The translations under genes and the position numbers were made by a program. A DNA stretch of 17,468 nucleotides, from assembly GCA_002007315.1 (NCBI GenBank), contig LNZQ01000001.1, positions 1 through 17,468 on the forward strand, read 5' to 3'. The notes below the pieces were generated by a model, which did not search any database, had not been told where the DNA came from, and saw only the letters and a program-made list of their open reading frames with translations. Below, piece by piece: positions 7,253 through 15,214 of this stretch. This DNA is from Epulopiscium sp. Nele67-Bin004. GTDB lineage: Bacteria; Bacillota_A; Clostridia; Lachnospirales; Cellulosilyticaceae. The stretch's first letter is position 1, and each line of letters starts with the position of its first letter.

Positions 7253-7339
7253 CATTATAAACTGAGAAATTAAAAATAAAATGATATATTAAAATTATAT
7301 GCAATACCCCTAAGATATACACTAATTTCATCTTTTCCT

Positions 7340-7369
7340 ATTATATAACAAAAAATGTTGTTTGTACAA
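7340..7369 (-). promoter_or_regulatory. Sigma-A promoter of murC
   Basis: The minus strand has TTGTAC (7369-7364), an 18-nt spacer and a perfect TATAAT (7345-7340). Transcription should begin near 7333, giving a leader of about 95 nt to the murC start at 7238. An inverted repeat TGTTGT-TTGT-ACAACA (7356-7371) overlaps the -35 and could be a protein site. Confidence 0.75.
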
Positions 7370-7486
7370 CACATATAGACATAAATATTATCATAATTCG
7401 GCGAAATAGTCTAGGTAATTTCGGTAAATAAAATCTATTTTACAATAAGGGGTATTTATTTTTAATAAAAATTGTACAAATTTCTA
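7370..7486. other. AT-rich divergent intergenic region
   Basis: This is the middle of the 317-nt gap between murC and glgC. It is AT-rich and has no open frame with a ribosome site. Apart from the promoters at each side I see no conserved element or riboswitch in it. Confidence 0.6.
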
Positions 7487-7515
7487 TTGTCTTATTGCTA
7501 AGTATATGGTAAAAT
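7487..7515 (+). promoter_or_regulatory. Sigma-A promoter of glgC-glgD
   Basis: TTGTCT (7487-7492), a 17-nt spacer and TAAAAT (7510-7515). The predicted start near 7522 gives a leader of about 34 nt containing the ribosome site AGGGGGG. Confidence 0.75.
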
Positions 7516-7555
7516 AATATTTGTAAAAACACAACGCCGCTAGGGGGGAAAATTT

Positions 7556-8830
7556 ATGTACAAAAAAGAAATGGTCGCAATGTTATTAGCAGGAGGTCAA
7601 GGAAGTAGACTTGGAGCTTTAACGCAACAAATTGCAAAACCTGCAGTAATGTTTGGAGGAAAGTACAGAATCATAGACTTTCCATTAAGTAATTGTATTA
7701 ATTCAGGGATAGACACAGTTGGGGTTTTAACACAATATGAACCTCTTGTACTAACAAAACACATTGGGATTGGGATGCCTTGGGATCTTGACCTTACAAA
7801 TGGTGGGGTAACTATACTTTCTCCATTCGTAACAGGAGCACAAGGAGAATGGTACTCAGGTACTGCTAATGCTATATATCAAAACATTAAATACATTGAT
7901 GGGTATGACCCAGAGTATGTTCTTATATTATCAGGTGATCACGTTTACAAAATGAACTACAATGAAGTTCTTGATTATCACAAAGAAAAAGGCGCAGACG
8001 TTACAGTTGCGGTTATCGAAGTTCCTATGGAAGAAGCAAACCAATTCGGTATCATGAACACTGATGGTGATAACAGAATTGTAGAATTTGAAGAAAAACC
8101 ACAAAATCCAAAGAGTAACCTAGCCTCTATGGGGATTTACATCTTCAACTGGAAGCTACTAAGAAAAGCACTTATCGAGGATAGCACTATCCATCCAGAC
8201 AGTGATTTCGGTAAACACATTATACCAGCGTTGTTAAACGGCGGAGAAAAAATTTATGCATATCCATTTAGATCTTATTGGAAAGACATTGGAACAATTG
8301 ATGCTTATTGGCAAGCAAACATGGAGCTTTCATATATAGTACCAGAGTTCAATCTATACGATAATTTCTGGAATATATATACAAACTCAGATAACTACGG
8401 TCCACAATGGATTAGTCCAAGCTCGACAGTAGCACATTCTTTAATATCTAAAGGTTGTGAAGTTGAAGGGGAAGTTCAAAATTCAATTGTAAGTCCAAAT
8501 GTTAAAATAGAAGCAGGTGCTGTTGTAAAAAATAGTATCATCATGCAAAACACTGTTATCAAAGCGGGAGCTGTAATTGATAAAGCTATTATTTCTGAAA
8601 ATAGCGTTATCGGTGAGCGTGTAAAAATTGGTGAAGGTGAAAACATACCAAACGAGAAAAAACCACACGTATACAACAGTGGTATCACGGTTGTTGGTGC
8701 ATACACATCTGTACCAAACGGTGTAGTTATCGGTAAAAACTGCGAAATAGCAGGGGAAACGTCTGCAGAGCAATACCCAGAAGGTAGTTTACAAAGTGGA
8801 CAATCTCTAATTGTTGAGGAGGGGAAATAG
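7556..8830 (+). CDS. glgC: Glucose-1-phosphate adenylyltransferase, catalytic subunit
   Basis: GlgC makes ADP-glucose from glucose-1-phosphate and ATP, the committed step of bacterial glycogen synthesis. The protein has 424 residues. The nucleotide-binding motif [12 protein letters not shown] is at 12-23, GTANAIYQN at 102-110, the catalytic [11 protein letters not shown] with its Asp at 125-135, FEEKP at 178-182 and the sugar-phosphate motif [12 protein letters not shown] at 241-252. From about 290 on, hexapeptide repeats form the left-handed beta-helix used in oligomerisation and allostery. The start has AGGGGGG 10 nt upstream. The stop TAG abuts the glgD ATG, so the two are translated together, presumably into a GlgC/GlgD hetero-oligomer. 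It uses many C-ending codons (AAC, ATC, TAC), which suggests high expression. Confidence 0.97.
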   Translation: MYKKEMVAMLLAGGQGSRLGALTQQIAKPAVMFGGKYRIIDFPLSNCINSGIDTVGVLTQYEPLVLTKHIGIGMPWDLDLTNGGVTILSPFVTGAQGEWYSGTANAIYQNIKYIDGYDPEYVLILSGDHVYKMNYNEVLDYHKEKGADVTVAVIEVPMEEANQFGIMNTDGDNRIVEFEEKPQNPKSNLASMGIYIFNWKLLRKALIEDSTIHPDSDFGKHIIPALLNGGEKIYAYPFRSYWKDIGTIDAYWQANMELSYIVPEFNLYDNFWNIYTNSDNYGPQWISPSSTVAHSLISKGCEVEGEVQNSIVSPNVKIEAGAVVKNSIIMQNTVIKAGAVIDKAIISENSVIGERVKIGEGENIPNEKKPHVYNSGITVVGAYTSVPNGVVIGKNCEIAGETSAEQYPEGSLQSGQSLIVEEGK

Positions 8831-9937
8831 ATGAAAGCAGTAGGAATTATATTAGCTGGTGGAAAGAAAAGCACTATGGGCGAACTAACTGCTCACAGAA
8901 ATAATTCGGCGATGCCAATCGGAGGAGCATACCGTGTTATAGATTTTGCACTAACAAACTTTAGTCAATCAGGAGTAAAGAAAGTTGGAGTAATCTCTCA
9001 AAATAGTACAAGATCATTAGCAGACCATATTTCTTCTTCAAAATGGTGGAACTTCGGTAGAAAAAACAGTGGTATCTTTTTATTCACACCTGATATGTTA
9101 AGTGCAGATACTTTCTCTTTTAGAGGAACTGCGGATGCTATCTTCCAAAACATTCAGTTTTTAAAAAGAAGCCAAGAACCTTACGTTATAATTTGTCCAG
9201 GTGAACAAGTTATAAGAATTGACTACAACAAAGTTATCAAATACCATGAAGAACAAGGGGCAGATATTACTCTTGTATGTAAAGATATGGGTAATGAGTC
9301 TGTTCTTGACTATGGGGTTGCAGAACTGGATGAAGAAAATAGATTAGTTGGGTTTGAAGAAAAACCACTTGACCCACAAAGTTCAACTATTTCTCTTGGG
9401 ATTTATGTTATCGAAAGACAACTACTTATCCAACTTCTTGAGCAACTTAATAAAGAAGGAAGACACAGCATCGTTACAGACATCATCATGAGATATAGAA
9501 AGAAACTTAAAATTGTTGCTTACATGTTTGATGGATATTGGCAAACGCTTAAAAACATCGAAACACTTTTTGCAACTAACATGGATTTCTTAGATCCAGA
9601 AAAAAGAAACGAAATATTTAGCAATGGATATGTTTACACAAAAGCTAAAGATGATCCACCTGTTAAATATAGTTTAGGTTGTCATATCAAAAATAGTATC
9701 TTAAACGGTGGAGACATCGTTAACGGAACTGTTATTGATTCAGTTGTATCACGTAAAGTATTTATTGGCGAAGGTGCAATTGTTAAAAATTCTATCATCA
9801 TGGAAGGTTGTACTATCGGAAAAGGTGCAATCGTAGAAAATGCAATTTTAGACAAGTCTGTTTATGTTGGCGAAGGTCAAATAGTGACAGGGACTTCTGA
9901 CAATATCCGTGTACTAGCGAAGGGTTCTATCGTTTAA
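8831..9937 (+). CDS. glgD: Glucose-1-phosphate adenylyltransferase, GlgD regulatory subunit
   Basis: GlgD is the non-catalytic or weakly catalytic partner that tunes GlgC activity in Bacillota. The protein has 368 residues and keeps the fold. GTADAIFQN is at 99-107, GFEEKP at 174-179, and hexapeptide repeats run from about 283 to 360. Key catalytic positions are lost: the GxGxRLG loop reads GGKKSTMGELT (10-20), without the arginine, and the SGD motif reads CPGEQVIRIDY (122-132), without the catalytic Asp. YWKDIGT is replaced by YWQTLKN (236-242). The ATG directly follows the glgC stop and uses a GAGGAGGGG site inside glgC. These changes are typical of GlgD and do not indicate decay. Confidence 0.95.
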   Translation: MKAVGIILAGGKKSTMGELTAHRNNSAMPIGGAYRVIDFALTNFSQSGVKKVGVISQNSTRSLADHISSSKWWNFGRKNSGIFLFTPDMLSADTFSFRGTADAIFQNIQFLKRSQEPYVIICPGEQVIRIDYNKVIKYHEEQGADITLVCKDMGNESVLDYGVAELDEENRLVGFEEKPLDPQSSTISLGIYVIERQLLIQLLEQLNKEGRHSIVTDIIMRYRKKLKIVAYMFDGYWQTLKNIETLFATNMDFLDPEKRNEIFSNGYVYTKAKDDPPVKYSLGCHIKNSILNGGDIVNGTVIDSVVSRKVFIGEGAIVKNSIIMEGCTIGKGAIVENAILDKSVYVGEGQIVTGTSDNIRVLAKGSIV

Positions 9938-10012
9938 ATTGTTGAAAGGTGTAGAAACAAATAATTTAAAATAAAATTATTTGAAAAAATTCCCTAAATC
10001 GTAAAAAAAATA
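9938..10012 (+). other. Intergenic gap after glgD
   Basis: This AT-rich stretch lies between glgD and the spoVG promoter. I see no strong GC-rich hairpin with a T-run, so no intrinsic terminator for glgCD can be called; some read-through into spoVG is possible. Confidence 0.45.
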
Positions 10013-10041
10013 TTGATTATATGTTAAAAATAATGTATAAT
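10013..10041 (+). promoter_or_regulatory. Promoter of spoVG
   Basis: TTGATT (10013-10018), a 17-nt spacer and perfect TATAAT (10036-10041). Transcription should start near 10048. The spacer ends in ataatg, as does that of the promoter at 13011-13039. B. subtilis spoVG is controlled by sigma-H and AbrB; this site looks like sigma-A type, and no clear sigma-H pattern was seen. Confidence 0.8.
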
Positions 10042-10047
10042 TAAAAG

Positions 10048-10128
10048 TGCCATCAATTAAAAAATAGATTATGGCTTACGGTTGGGGAATAAACACCTTA
10101 AGCTATGCAAATGGGGAGGTCCTAGAAC
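10048..10128 (+). promoter_or_regulatory. Structured 5' leader of spoVG
   Basis: This leader of about 80 nt is longer than those of glgC and the GntR gene. ATGGCTTA (10071-10078) can pair with TAAGCTAT (10099-10106) over 8 bp with one G-U pair, enclosing a 20-nt loop with a possible inner GGT/ACC pairing. The ribosome site GGGGAGGT (10113-10120) starts 6 nt beyond the stem. No known riboswitch class was recognised; a role in translational control is speculative. Confidence 0.35.
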
Positions 10129-10437
10129 ATGGAAATAACAGATATTAGAGTAAGAAAAATTAACAAAGACGGCAAAATGAAAGCAGTTGTTTCGGTAACA
10201 TTCGACAATGAATTTGTAGTACACGATATCAAAGTAATTGAAGGGGATAAGGGCAGATTTATTGCGATGCCAAGTCGCAAAACTTTAGATGGCGAATTTA
10301 GAGATATTGCGCACCCTATCAACTCAACAACAAGAGATCGTATTCAAAAAACTGTATTAGAAAAGTATGAGATGGTACTTTTATCGGACGATGCAGACGA
10401 TTCAATTGATGAAGTTGCTGTGTTTGAACAATACTAG
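10129..10437 (+). CDS. spoVG: Septation/sporulation regulator SpoVG
   Basis: SpoVG is a small nucleic-acid-binding regulator (Pfam SpoVG) that affects septum formation and sporulation in Bacillus and virulence genes in other Bacillota. The protein has 102 residues and opens with the family pattern [11 protein letters not shown]. It continues with [21 protein letters not shown] and the core [11 protein letters not shown]...FRDIAHPI, the most conserved segment, at about 43-64. A short acidic tail follows. It lies between glgD and glmU with its own promoter and a terminator after it, so it is probably monocistronic. The spoVG-glmU-prs order is also found in Bacillus, which supports the identification. 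Its presence fits a spore-forming lineage but does not prove sporulation, because non-sporing Bacillota also carry it. Confidence 0.97.
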   Translation: MEITDIRVRKINKDGKMKAVVSVTFDNEFVVHDIKVIEGDKGRFIAMPSRKTLDGEFRDIAHPINSTTRDRIQKTVLEKYEMVLLSDDADDSIDEVAVFEQY

Positions 10438-10447
10438 GTAACTACAT

Positions 10448-10481
10448 AAGCCTTATCCACTATTGTGGATGGGCTTTTTTT
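10448..10481 (+). terminator. Rho-independent terminator after spoVG
   Basis: AAGCC-TT-ATCCAC, loop TATT, GTGGAT-G-GGCTT forms an 11-bp stem with a small internal loop. A run of seven T follows at 10475-10481. It begins 10 nt past the spoVG stop. Confidence 0.85.
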
Positions 10482-10490
10482 GTGTATAAT
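10463..10490 (+). promoter_or_regulatory. Weak candidate promoter of glmU
   Basis: TTGTGG (10463-10468) lies in the 3' arm of the spoVG terminator, 16 nt before a perfect TATAAT (10485-10490). No better promoter was seen between spoVG and glmU. Its -35 is poor, so this is tentative. Confidence 0.35.
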
Positions 10491-10560
10491 AAAATAATGC
10501 TTGCAATCATACATATAAAATGAGAAAATAAATACAAATACAAAATAGGAAGGTGTAATT

Positions 10561-11916
10561 ATGAAAATTAAATCAATTATATTAGCAGCAGGGCAAGGAA
10601 CTAGAATGAAGTCAACTAAGCCGAAAGTGTTGCATCAAATTTTTAACAAAGCTCTTGTCGAATATCCAATTGAAGCAGCCAAAGGAGCAGGAGCTGACGA
10701 TATTTGTCTTATAGTAGGACATAAGGCAGATGAAGTGCAAACTGCTATAGGGGAGGGTGTAACATATCGATTGCAAAAAGAACAGCTTGGCACAGGGCAT
10801 GCAGTTATGCAAGCTTTAGATTTTATTGGAGATGAAGGCGAAATTATATTATTGTATGGTGACACCCCACTCATTACTGAACAAACGCTTAATGAAATGA
10901 AAGATTTTTATATCAAAACAAACTGTGTTGCGACTGTGTTATCTGCAATCATTGATGAGCCTACGGGGTATGGGCGAATTGTTAGAGATGTTGATGGTGA
11001 GTTTTTGCGTATAGTTGAGCAAAAAGATGCTACAGAAGATGAGAAAAAAATTACTGAAATCAATGGAGGTATGTATATATTTAAAGCTAGCTGGCTAAAA
11101 TCGGCACTTTCACAACTAACAAACAACAATGCAAGTGGCGAATATTACTTAACAGATGTATTAGATATTATGGCAAGTGAAGGCGGCAAAGTGTCGGCGT
11201 TTGTTGCAGATGATAGCAACGAAATTTTGGGTGTAAATTCAAAGTTGCAACTTGCACAAGCGACACAAATTATGAAAGATAAAATAAATGAGCGTCATAT
11301 GGAAAATGGTGTCATTATACTTGACCCAGCTGCAACGTATATTGAGCCAAGCGTACAAATTGGGCAAGATACAGTTGTTGAGCCAGGGTGTATGTTGCGA
11401 GGTGAAACCATTATAGGTGAAAATTGCACTATTGGTTACAATTCAAAACTAACTAATACTACAGTGCAAAATAATACTAAAATTGAAAGTAGCGTTTTAG
11501 TTGATAGCACAGTTGGGGAACACACAACAGTTGGTCCGTTTGCATACGTTAGACCAAACAGCACAATAGGCTCACATGTGAAAATTGGTGATTTTGTAGA
11601 AATTAAAAATGCTGTAATTGGAGATAATACTAAAGTATCACATTTAACTTATATTGGTGATGCAGATGTTGGGGAAAATGTAAATTTTGGTTGTGGAACA
11701 GTTGTTGTAAACTATGATGGAAAACAAAAGCATCGTTCAACTATCGAAGATAATGCATTTATAGGTTGTAATACAAATTTGGTTTCGCCAGTTGTAGTAA
11801 AAGAAAATTCATATGTGGCTGCAGGCTCGACAATTACAAAGACTGTACCATCAAATGCACTTGCAATTGCAAGAGTGAAACAAGAAAATAAAGAAAATTG
11901 GATTAGAAAATCTTAA
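10561..11916 (+). CDS. glmU: Bifunctional UDP-N-acetylglucosamine pyrophosphorylase / glucosamine-1-phosphate N-acetyltransferase
   Basis: GlmU acetylates glucosamine-1-phosphate with acetyl-CoA, then transfers UMP from UTP to give UDP-GlcNAc, the precursor of peptidoglycan and teichoic acids. The protein has 451 residues, full length for the family. The uridyltransferase domain has LAAGQGTRMKS at 8-18, LGTGHAV at 76-82, YGDTPL with the metal-binding Asp at 99-104, EINGGMYIF at 166-174 and GVN at 224-226. The left-handed beta-helix from about 255 carries the acetyltransferase site, with the catalytic His of SHLTYIGDADVG at 361, NYDG at 384-387 and FIGCNTNLVSPV at 400-411. The start is preceded by AGGAAGGTG. 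It sits between spoVG and prs, as in Bacillus, and shares the nucleotidyltransferase-plus-helix fold with nearby glgC and glgD. Confidence 0.98.
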   Translation: MKIKSIILAAGQGTRMKSTKPKVLHQIFNKALVEYPIEAAKGAGADDICLIVGHKADEVQTAIGEGVTYRLQKEQLGTGHAVMQALDFIGDEGEIILLYGDTPLITEQTLNEMKDFYIKTNCVATVLSAIIDEPTGYGRIVRDVDGEFLRIVEQKDATEDEKKITEINGGMYIFKASWLKSALSQLTNNNASGEYYLTDVLDIMASEGGKVSAFVADDSNEILGVNSKLQLAQATQIMKDKINERHMENGVIILDPAATYIEPSVQIGQDTVVEPGCMLRGETIIGENCTIGYNSKLTNTTVQNNTKIESSVLVDSTVGEHTTVGPFAYVRPNSTIGSHVKIGDFVEIKNAVIGDNTKVSHLTYIGDADVGENVNFGCGTVVVNYDGKQKHRSTIEDNAFIGCNTNLVSPVVVKENSYVAAGSTITKTVPSNALAIARVKQENKENWIRKS

Positions 11917-11922
11917 ACTAAG

Positions 11923-11951
11923 TTGAAATTTTCCTGTTTTTATGGTATAAT
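11923..11951 (+). promoter_or_regulatory. Extended -10 promoter of prs
   Basis: TTGAAA (11923-11928), a 17-nt spacer and TATAAT (11946-11951) preceded by TGG, an extended -10. The predicted start near 11958 gives a 40-nt leader with AAGGAGG as ribosome site. The promoter starts only 7 nt past the glmU stop and no terminator separates the genes, so prs may also be read from glmU. Confidence 0.85.
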
Positions 11952-11998
11952 GATGTCGATTTAGTGCGATACTCAAACTCAAGGAGGATAAAATAAAA

Positions 11999-12955
11999 AT
12001 GATTAGGAATTATACGGATATCAAAGTTTTTACAGGTAATGCCCACCCCCAACTAGCCATAGAAACAGCACGTGAGCTAGGCATAAGTCTTGGAAAATCA
12101 GAGGTTACAAAATTTAGCGATGGTGAAACGTCAGTTAAAATTGATGAGAAAGTACGTGGAACAGATGTTTTTATTATGCAATCAACAAGCACACCTGTTA
12201 ATGAGCACATAATGGAGCTACTTATTATGATAGATGCAATGAAGCGTGCATCAGCAGGGCGTATAACAGCAGTACTTCCTTATTACGGTTATGCAAGACA
12301 AGATAGAAAAACAAGAGCCCGTGACCCGATTAGTTCAAAACTTGTTGCAGACTTATTACAAACTGCAGGGGCTGACAGAGTTTTAACGATGGATTTACAC
12401 TGTGCCCAAATACAAGGATTTTTTAATATCCCAGTTGACCACTTGGTTGGTATGCCATTACTTAATAAATATTATATGGATAAGTTTGAAGGTGATTTAG
12501 ACAATATTGTTGCAGTATCCCCAGACTTAGGTAGCGTTGGTCGAGTTCGTGGTTTTGCAACACGACTTGATATACCTCTTGCAATAATTGATAAAAGACG
12601 TCCAGCGGCAAACGTTTCTGAAATTATGAACATTATCGGAGATATCAACAACAAAAAAGTAATTTTGATTGATGATATGATTGATACTGCAGGAACGCTT
12701 TGTAACGCAGCAGCTGCACTAAAAGAGCGTGGAGCAACAGAAGTATTCGCATGTTGTACACACGGTATTTTATCAGGACCAGCACTAGAACGAATTGAAG
12801 CATCACCAATTGAAGAACTTGTAATTCTTGATACGATTGCTATTCCAGAGCACAAAAAGATAGCTAAAATCAAAGAGATTAAAGTTGCACCGATATTTGC
12901 AGATGCGATTAGAAGAATACACGAAGATTTATCGGTATCAAAATTATTTGTATAA
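11999..12955 (+). CDS. prs: Ribose-phosphate pyrophosphokinase (PRPP synthase)
   Basis: Prs converts ribose-5-phosphate and ATP to PRPP, used for purine, pyrimidine, NAD, histidine and tryptophan synthesis. The protein has 318 residues, class I length. FSDGE (39-43) and the ATP-binding loop YARQDRKTRARDP (98-110) are intact. The metal-binding DLHCAQIQGFF is at 132-142, and the PRPP-binding signature VILIDDMIDTAGTLC is at 221-235. Known class I residues are all present, so it should be active and subject to the usual Mg/phosphate requirement and ADP inhibition (family knowledge). It follows glmU by 82 nt with its own extended -10 promoter and ends at a terminator 5 nt after the stop. Confidence 0.98.
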   Translation: MIRNYTDIKVFTGNAHPQLAIETARELGISLGKSEVTKFSDGETSVKIDEKVRGTDVFIMQSTSTPVNEHIMELLIMIDAMKRASAGRITAVLPYYGYARQDRKTRARDPISSKLVADLLQTAGADRVLTMDLHCAQIQGFFNIPVDHLVGMPLLNKYYMDKFEGDLDNIVAVSPDLGSVGRVRGFATRLDIPLAIIDKRRPAANVSEIMNIIGDINNKKVILIDDMIDTAGTLCNAAAALKERGATEVFACCTHGILSGPALERIEASPIEELVILDTIAIPEHKKIAKIKEIKVAPIFADAIRRIHEDLSVSKLFV

Positions 12956-12960
12956 TATTA

Positions 12961-12992
12961 AAAGGTAGTTACCAATTGGTGCTACCTTTTTT
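12961..12992 (+). terminator. Rho-independent terminator after prs
   Basis: AAAGGTAG (12961-12968) pairs with CTACCTTT (12982-12989), with an inner ACC-AATT-GGT stem, and the run of T continues to 12992. It begins 5 nt past the prs stop. Confidence 0.9.
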
Positions 12993-13010
12993 ACGATATT
13001 GTTACAGATA

Positions 13011-13039
13011 TTGATTTTTTGTGAGCTATAATGTATAAT
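13011..13039 (+). promoter_or_regulatory. Promoter of the secreted-protein gene
   Basis: TTGATT (13011-13016), a 17-nt spacer and TATAAT (13034-13039), with transcription expected near 13046. The -35 and -10 hexamers and the ataatg before the -10 equal those of the spoVG promoter. An alternative TATAAT at 13027-13032 is 10 nt from the -35 and wrongly spaced. Confidence 0.8.
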
Positions 13040-13072
13040 ATATGTAATAACTTGTCATAAGGAGGACCAAAA

Positions 13073-15154
13073 ATGAAATTAGCAACAATTTTTCTTGCAT
13101 GGGCAATAACATTTTCAATACCAACACTAGCAGCCTCAACTGCTATAGTTGATAATCAAAATATAATTGTAGGTTCAACTATCGGATACACATCTGATGA
13201 AATTGTGCCAGATGATGCACTTAAACTGTACATTGAAACTTTAGTCCCTTATGAAAATCAAGAGTTTTTAGTATCGGGGACAGATATAAAATTTGATGAA
13301 AATATATACAGTCAATTGGAAGCTGAAACAGGTGTTGTTGTAACAAGGCTAAATGATTATACAGTTCGAGTGTCAGTAGGACAAACTGGTGATTTATTCG
13401 TTGTGCCGTTATATGTTGAGATAACAGGAAATTCACCTGTGCTTATAATTGAGGGGAATGGCGGTATTTCGTCACAAACTATAAAACTATCAGACGGAGA
13501 ACTTGCAGACGCACCAATACAAGTGGAGTTTGGCAATATAAAAAATATTTCGGCATCGGGCAAAGGGGTTATTTCGGATATAACAATATCTGAAATGCTT
13601 GCAGGTGCGTTAAATATAGATGGTGGTACAGATGTAGAAATAAGTATAAAAGCTATGCCGAATCTAGGATTTGATGTGAAAGTTGGCGATGAGGTAAGTC
13701 TTTATGGAACAACAGGACTTGCGGGGAATATTGCAACTGCTACGGTAAAATCTATTTCAAGCGATACGCAAACTATTATCGTGAATATTTCGCAGACAAA
13801 TCAAGCAAATATACGAGGTGCATTGACACTTCAAAACATACCAGTTGGTTTAATTGATAGACAAGTTTTGTTGCCAGAAAGAGCGATTGAAGTTGACGTT
13901 GCGGTGCATGCAACAGCTGCAACAGGCGTTGTTGGACAAATTACAGATACAGGGCTACAAATTGGAGTTGAAGAAAACCTAATTTTGTCGGCTGGTGAAA
14001 CAACAGATGTTACCGTAACAATGGAAGAAATGACAGCGGGAAGTTTATCCAGAAACCAAACTATATACGTTTCAGCGGAAGGGCTAAACATACTTAGTGT
14101 GGAAGAAACTGTGACAGACGGGGTTCAAATATCACCCAAAACAGGGCGAACAGGTGATATAGAAGAAATTGAACTTAGAGTGACAACTGCATTTGATACA
14201 AACTTGGCAAACAAAATAACGTTTACGTTTGAGGCACAAGTGCAAAATAACTATTCAGGGGATATAACTATAGTTGCGGAGAGTCGTGATTTTGAAACTG
14301 TTCAAGAAGTTGTTGTTGGTGAAGTTGTGGAGATATTTAAAAGTAATTTTGTTGGTGCTGAAATCCGTGTAGGATATCGAAATCAAATTGGAGGGCAAAT
14401 TACACTTGCAGAAATTAGCCCTGAAAGCTTGCAAAAAGATAAACAAATAGTTATAGATATTGATAATAGTTATGGAGTTACAATTGAGTCGGCAAATGTG
14501 GTAGCGACAAATGGACTACAGCTTGACACAAAAATTGTTGATGGAGCGATAGTTATTACTATTTTAAGTGATTCTTATGACGTGTCTAGTATAAGTATTT
14601 CAGATATTGCATTTACAGCGAATAATTCTGCATCAGAGGGGTATTATGATTTGCGAATAGGGGGAAGTGCTTTATCGATGGTCAATAAGTCGGCAACTAG
14701 TGGAAGTTTGAACGAGTCTATGAAACATGCTGTTGTTGCCAAAGACTTTTTGAAAGTTGGGACGAAAAACACGTATCGCAACATAGAGGCAATGCTTAAT
14801 ATTAAAACAGGTGAGGCGAGTCTTAATGGGACAAGCGTTGAGCTTGTAACTACGCCGTATATTACAGACGATAATAGAACGATGGTTGGAGTTAGAGATT
14901 TGGTAACGATGTTTGAAATTCCAGATGATAGCATAAATGTGGTGGGAAGTACTGTAACGATTGTGAGTGATGATAACGTTGTGCAACTTACAAATGGTAG
15001 CCGTGAAATGCTGTTAAATGGCACGCAAATTACAATGGACGGAGAAATGCAAATTGTTGATGGGCGTACGTATGTTCCGGTGAGATATATCGCACAAGCT
15101 TTTGGACTTAATGTATCGTTTTCTGGAGATACAATTACGTTTAAAAACTTTTAA
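13073..15154 (+). CDS. Secreted repeat protein with C-terminal copper-amine-oxidase-N1-like (stalk) domain
   Basis: The protein has 693 residues. It starts with a short signal peptide (1 to about 21, ending near PTLAA) and should be exported. The body (25-555) is beta-rich and unrecognised, with similar segments at 171-181 (TISEMLAGALN), 315-326 (TVTMEEMTAGSL) and 443-453 (ITLAEISPESL). Residues 561-693 match the Cu_amine_oxidN1 stalk domain in two halves, with SLNGTSVEL...MVGVRDLV (583-611) and LLNGTQITM...DGRTYVPVRYIAQAFGLNV (647-681). Despite the name this domain carries no oxidase centre; in Clostridia it is common on secreted and cell-wall proteins. No LPxTG or SLH motif is visible. AAGGAGGA precedes the start. 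It lies alone between the prs terminator and the flavodoxin gene. The function is unknown; envelope or adhesion roles are guesses. Confidence 0.85.
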   Translation: MKLATIFLAWAITFSIPTLAASTAIVDNQNIIVGSTIGYTSDEIVPDDALKLYIETLVPYENQEFLVSGTDIKFDENIYSQLEAETGVVVTRLNDYTVRVSVGQTGDLFVVPLYVEITGNSPVLIIEGNGGISSQTIKLSDGELADAPIQVEFGNIKNISASGKGVISDITISEMLAGALNIDGGTDVEISIKAMPNLGFDVKVGDEVSLYGTTGLAGNIATATVKSISSDTQTIIVNISQTNQANIRGALTLQNIPVGLIDRQVLLPERAIEVDVAVHATAATGVVGQITDTGLQIGVEENLILSAGETTDVTVTMEEMTAGSLSRNQTIYVSAEGLNILSVEETVTDGVQISPKTGRTGDIEEIELRVTTAFDTNLANKITFTFEAQVQNNYSGDITIVAESRDFETVQEVVVGEVVEIFKSNFVGAEIRVGYRNQIGGQITLAEISPESLQKDKQIVIDIDNSYGVTIESANVVATNGLQLDTKIVDGAIVITILSDSYDVSSISISDIAFTANNSASEGYYDLRIGGSALSMVNKSATSGSLNESMKHAVVAKDFLKVGTKNTYRNIEAMLNIKTGEASLNGTSVELVTTPYITDDNRTMVGVRDLVTMFEIPDDSINVVGSTVTIVSDDNVVQLTNGSREMLLNGTQITMDGEMQIVDGRTYVPVRYIAQAFGLNVSFSGDTITFKNF

Positions 15155-15183
15155 TTGACAAGTATTTTATCCTCACATACAAT
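15155..15183 (+). promoter_or_regulatory. Sigma-A promoter of the flavodoxin-like gene
   Basis: A perfect TTGACA (15155-15160) begins at the base after the stop codon of the upstream gene. A 17-nt spacer and TACAAT (15178-15183) follow. Transcription should start near 15190, giving a leader of about 25 nt. It resembles the GntR operon promoter in both hexamers. Confidence 0.85.
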
Positions 15184-15200
15184 TAAAGTAAATATATGTT

Positions 15201-15208
15201 GGAGGAGG
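15201..15208 (+). promoter_or_regulatory. Ribosome binding site deciding the flavodoxin start
   Basis: GGAGGAGG ends 6 nt before the ATG at 15215. It rules out the in-frame TTG at 15155, which lies in the -35 element of the promoter. Confidence 0.8.
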
Positions 15209-15214
15209 TTTTTT

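Noticed and set aside
7239..7331. Upstream ATG extending MurC by 31 hydrophobic residues
   Set aside because: It starts nearly at the predicted transcription start and lacks a ribosome site; the ATG at 7238 has one and gives the usual family length.
8476..8874. Antisense open frames within glgC, and similar ones in glmU, prs and the secreted-protein gene
   Set aside because: They mirror well-supported coding genes on the other strand and have no ribosome sites or recognisable domains.
13073..15154. Copper amine oxidase enzyme
   Set aside because: Only the N1-type stalk domain is present; the catalytic domain with its topaquinone site is absent.
15155..15214. Upstream TTG start for the flavodoxin-like protein
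   Set aside because: The TTG is part of the -35 element, so it would not be transcribed from that promoter; GGAGGAGG points to the ATG at 15215.
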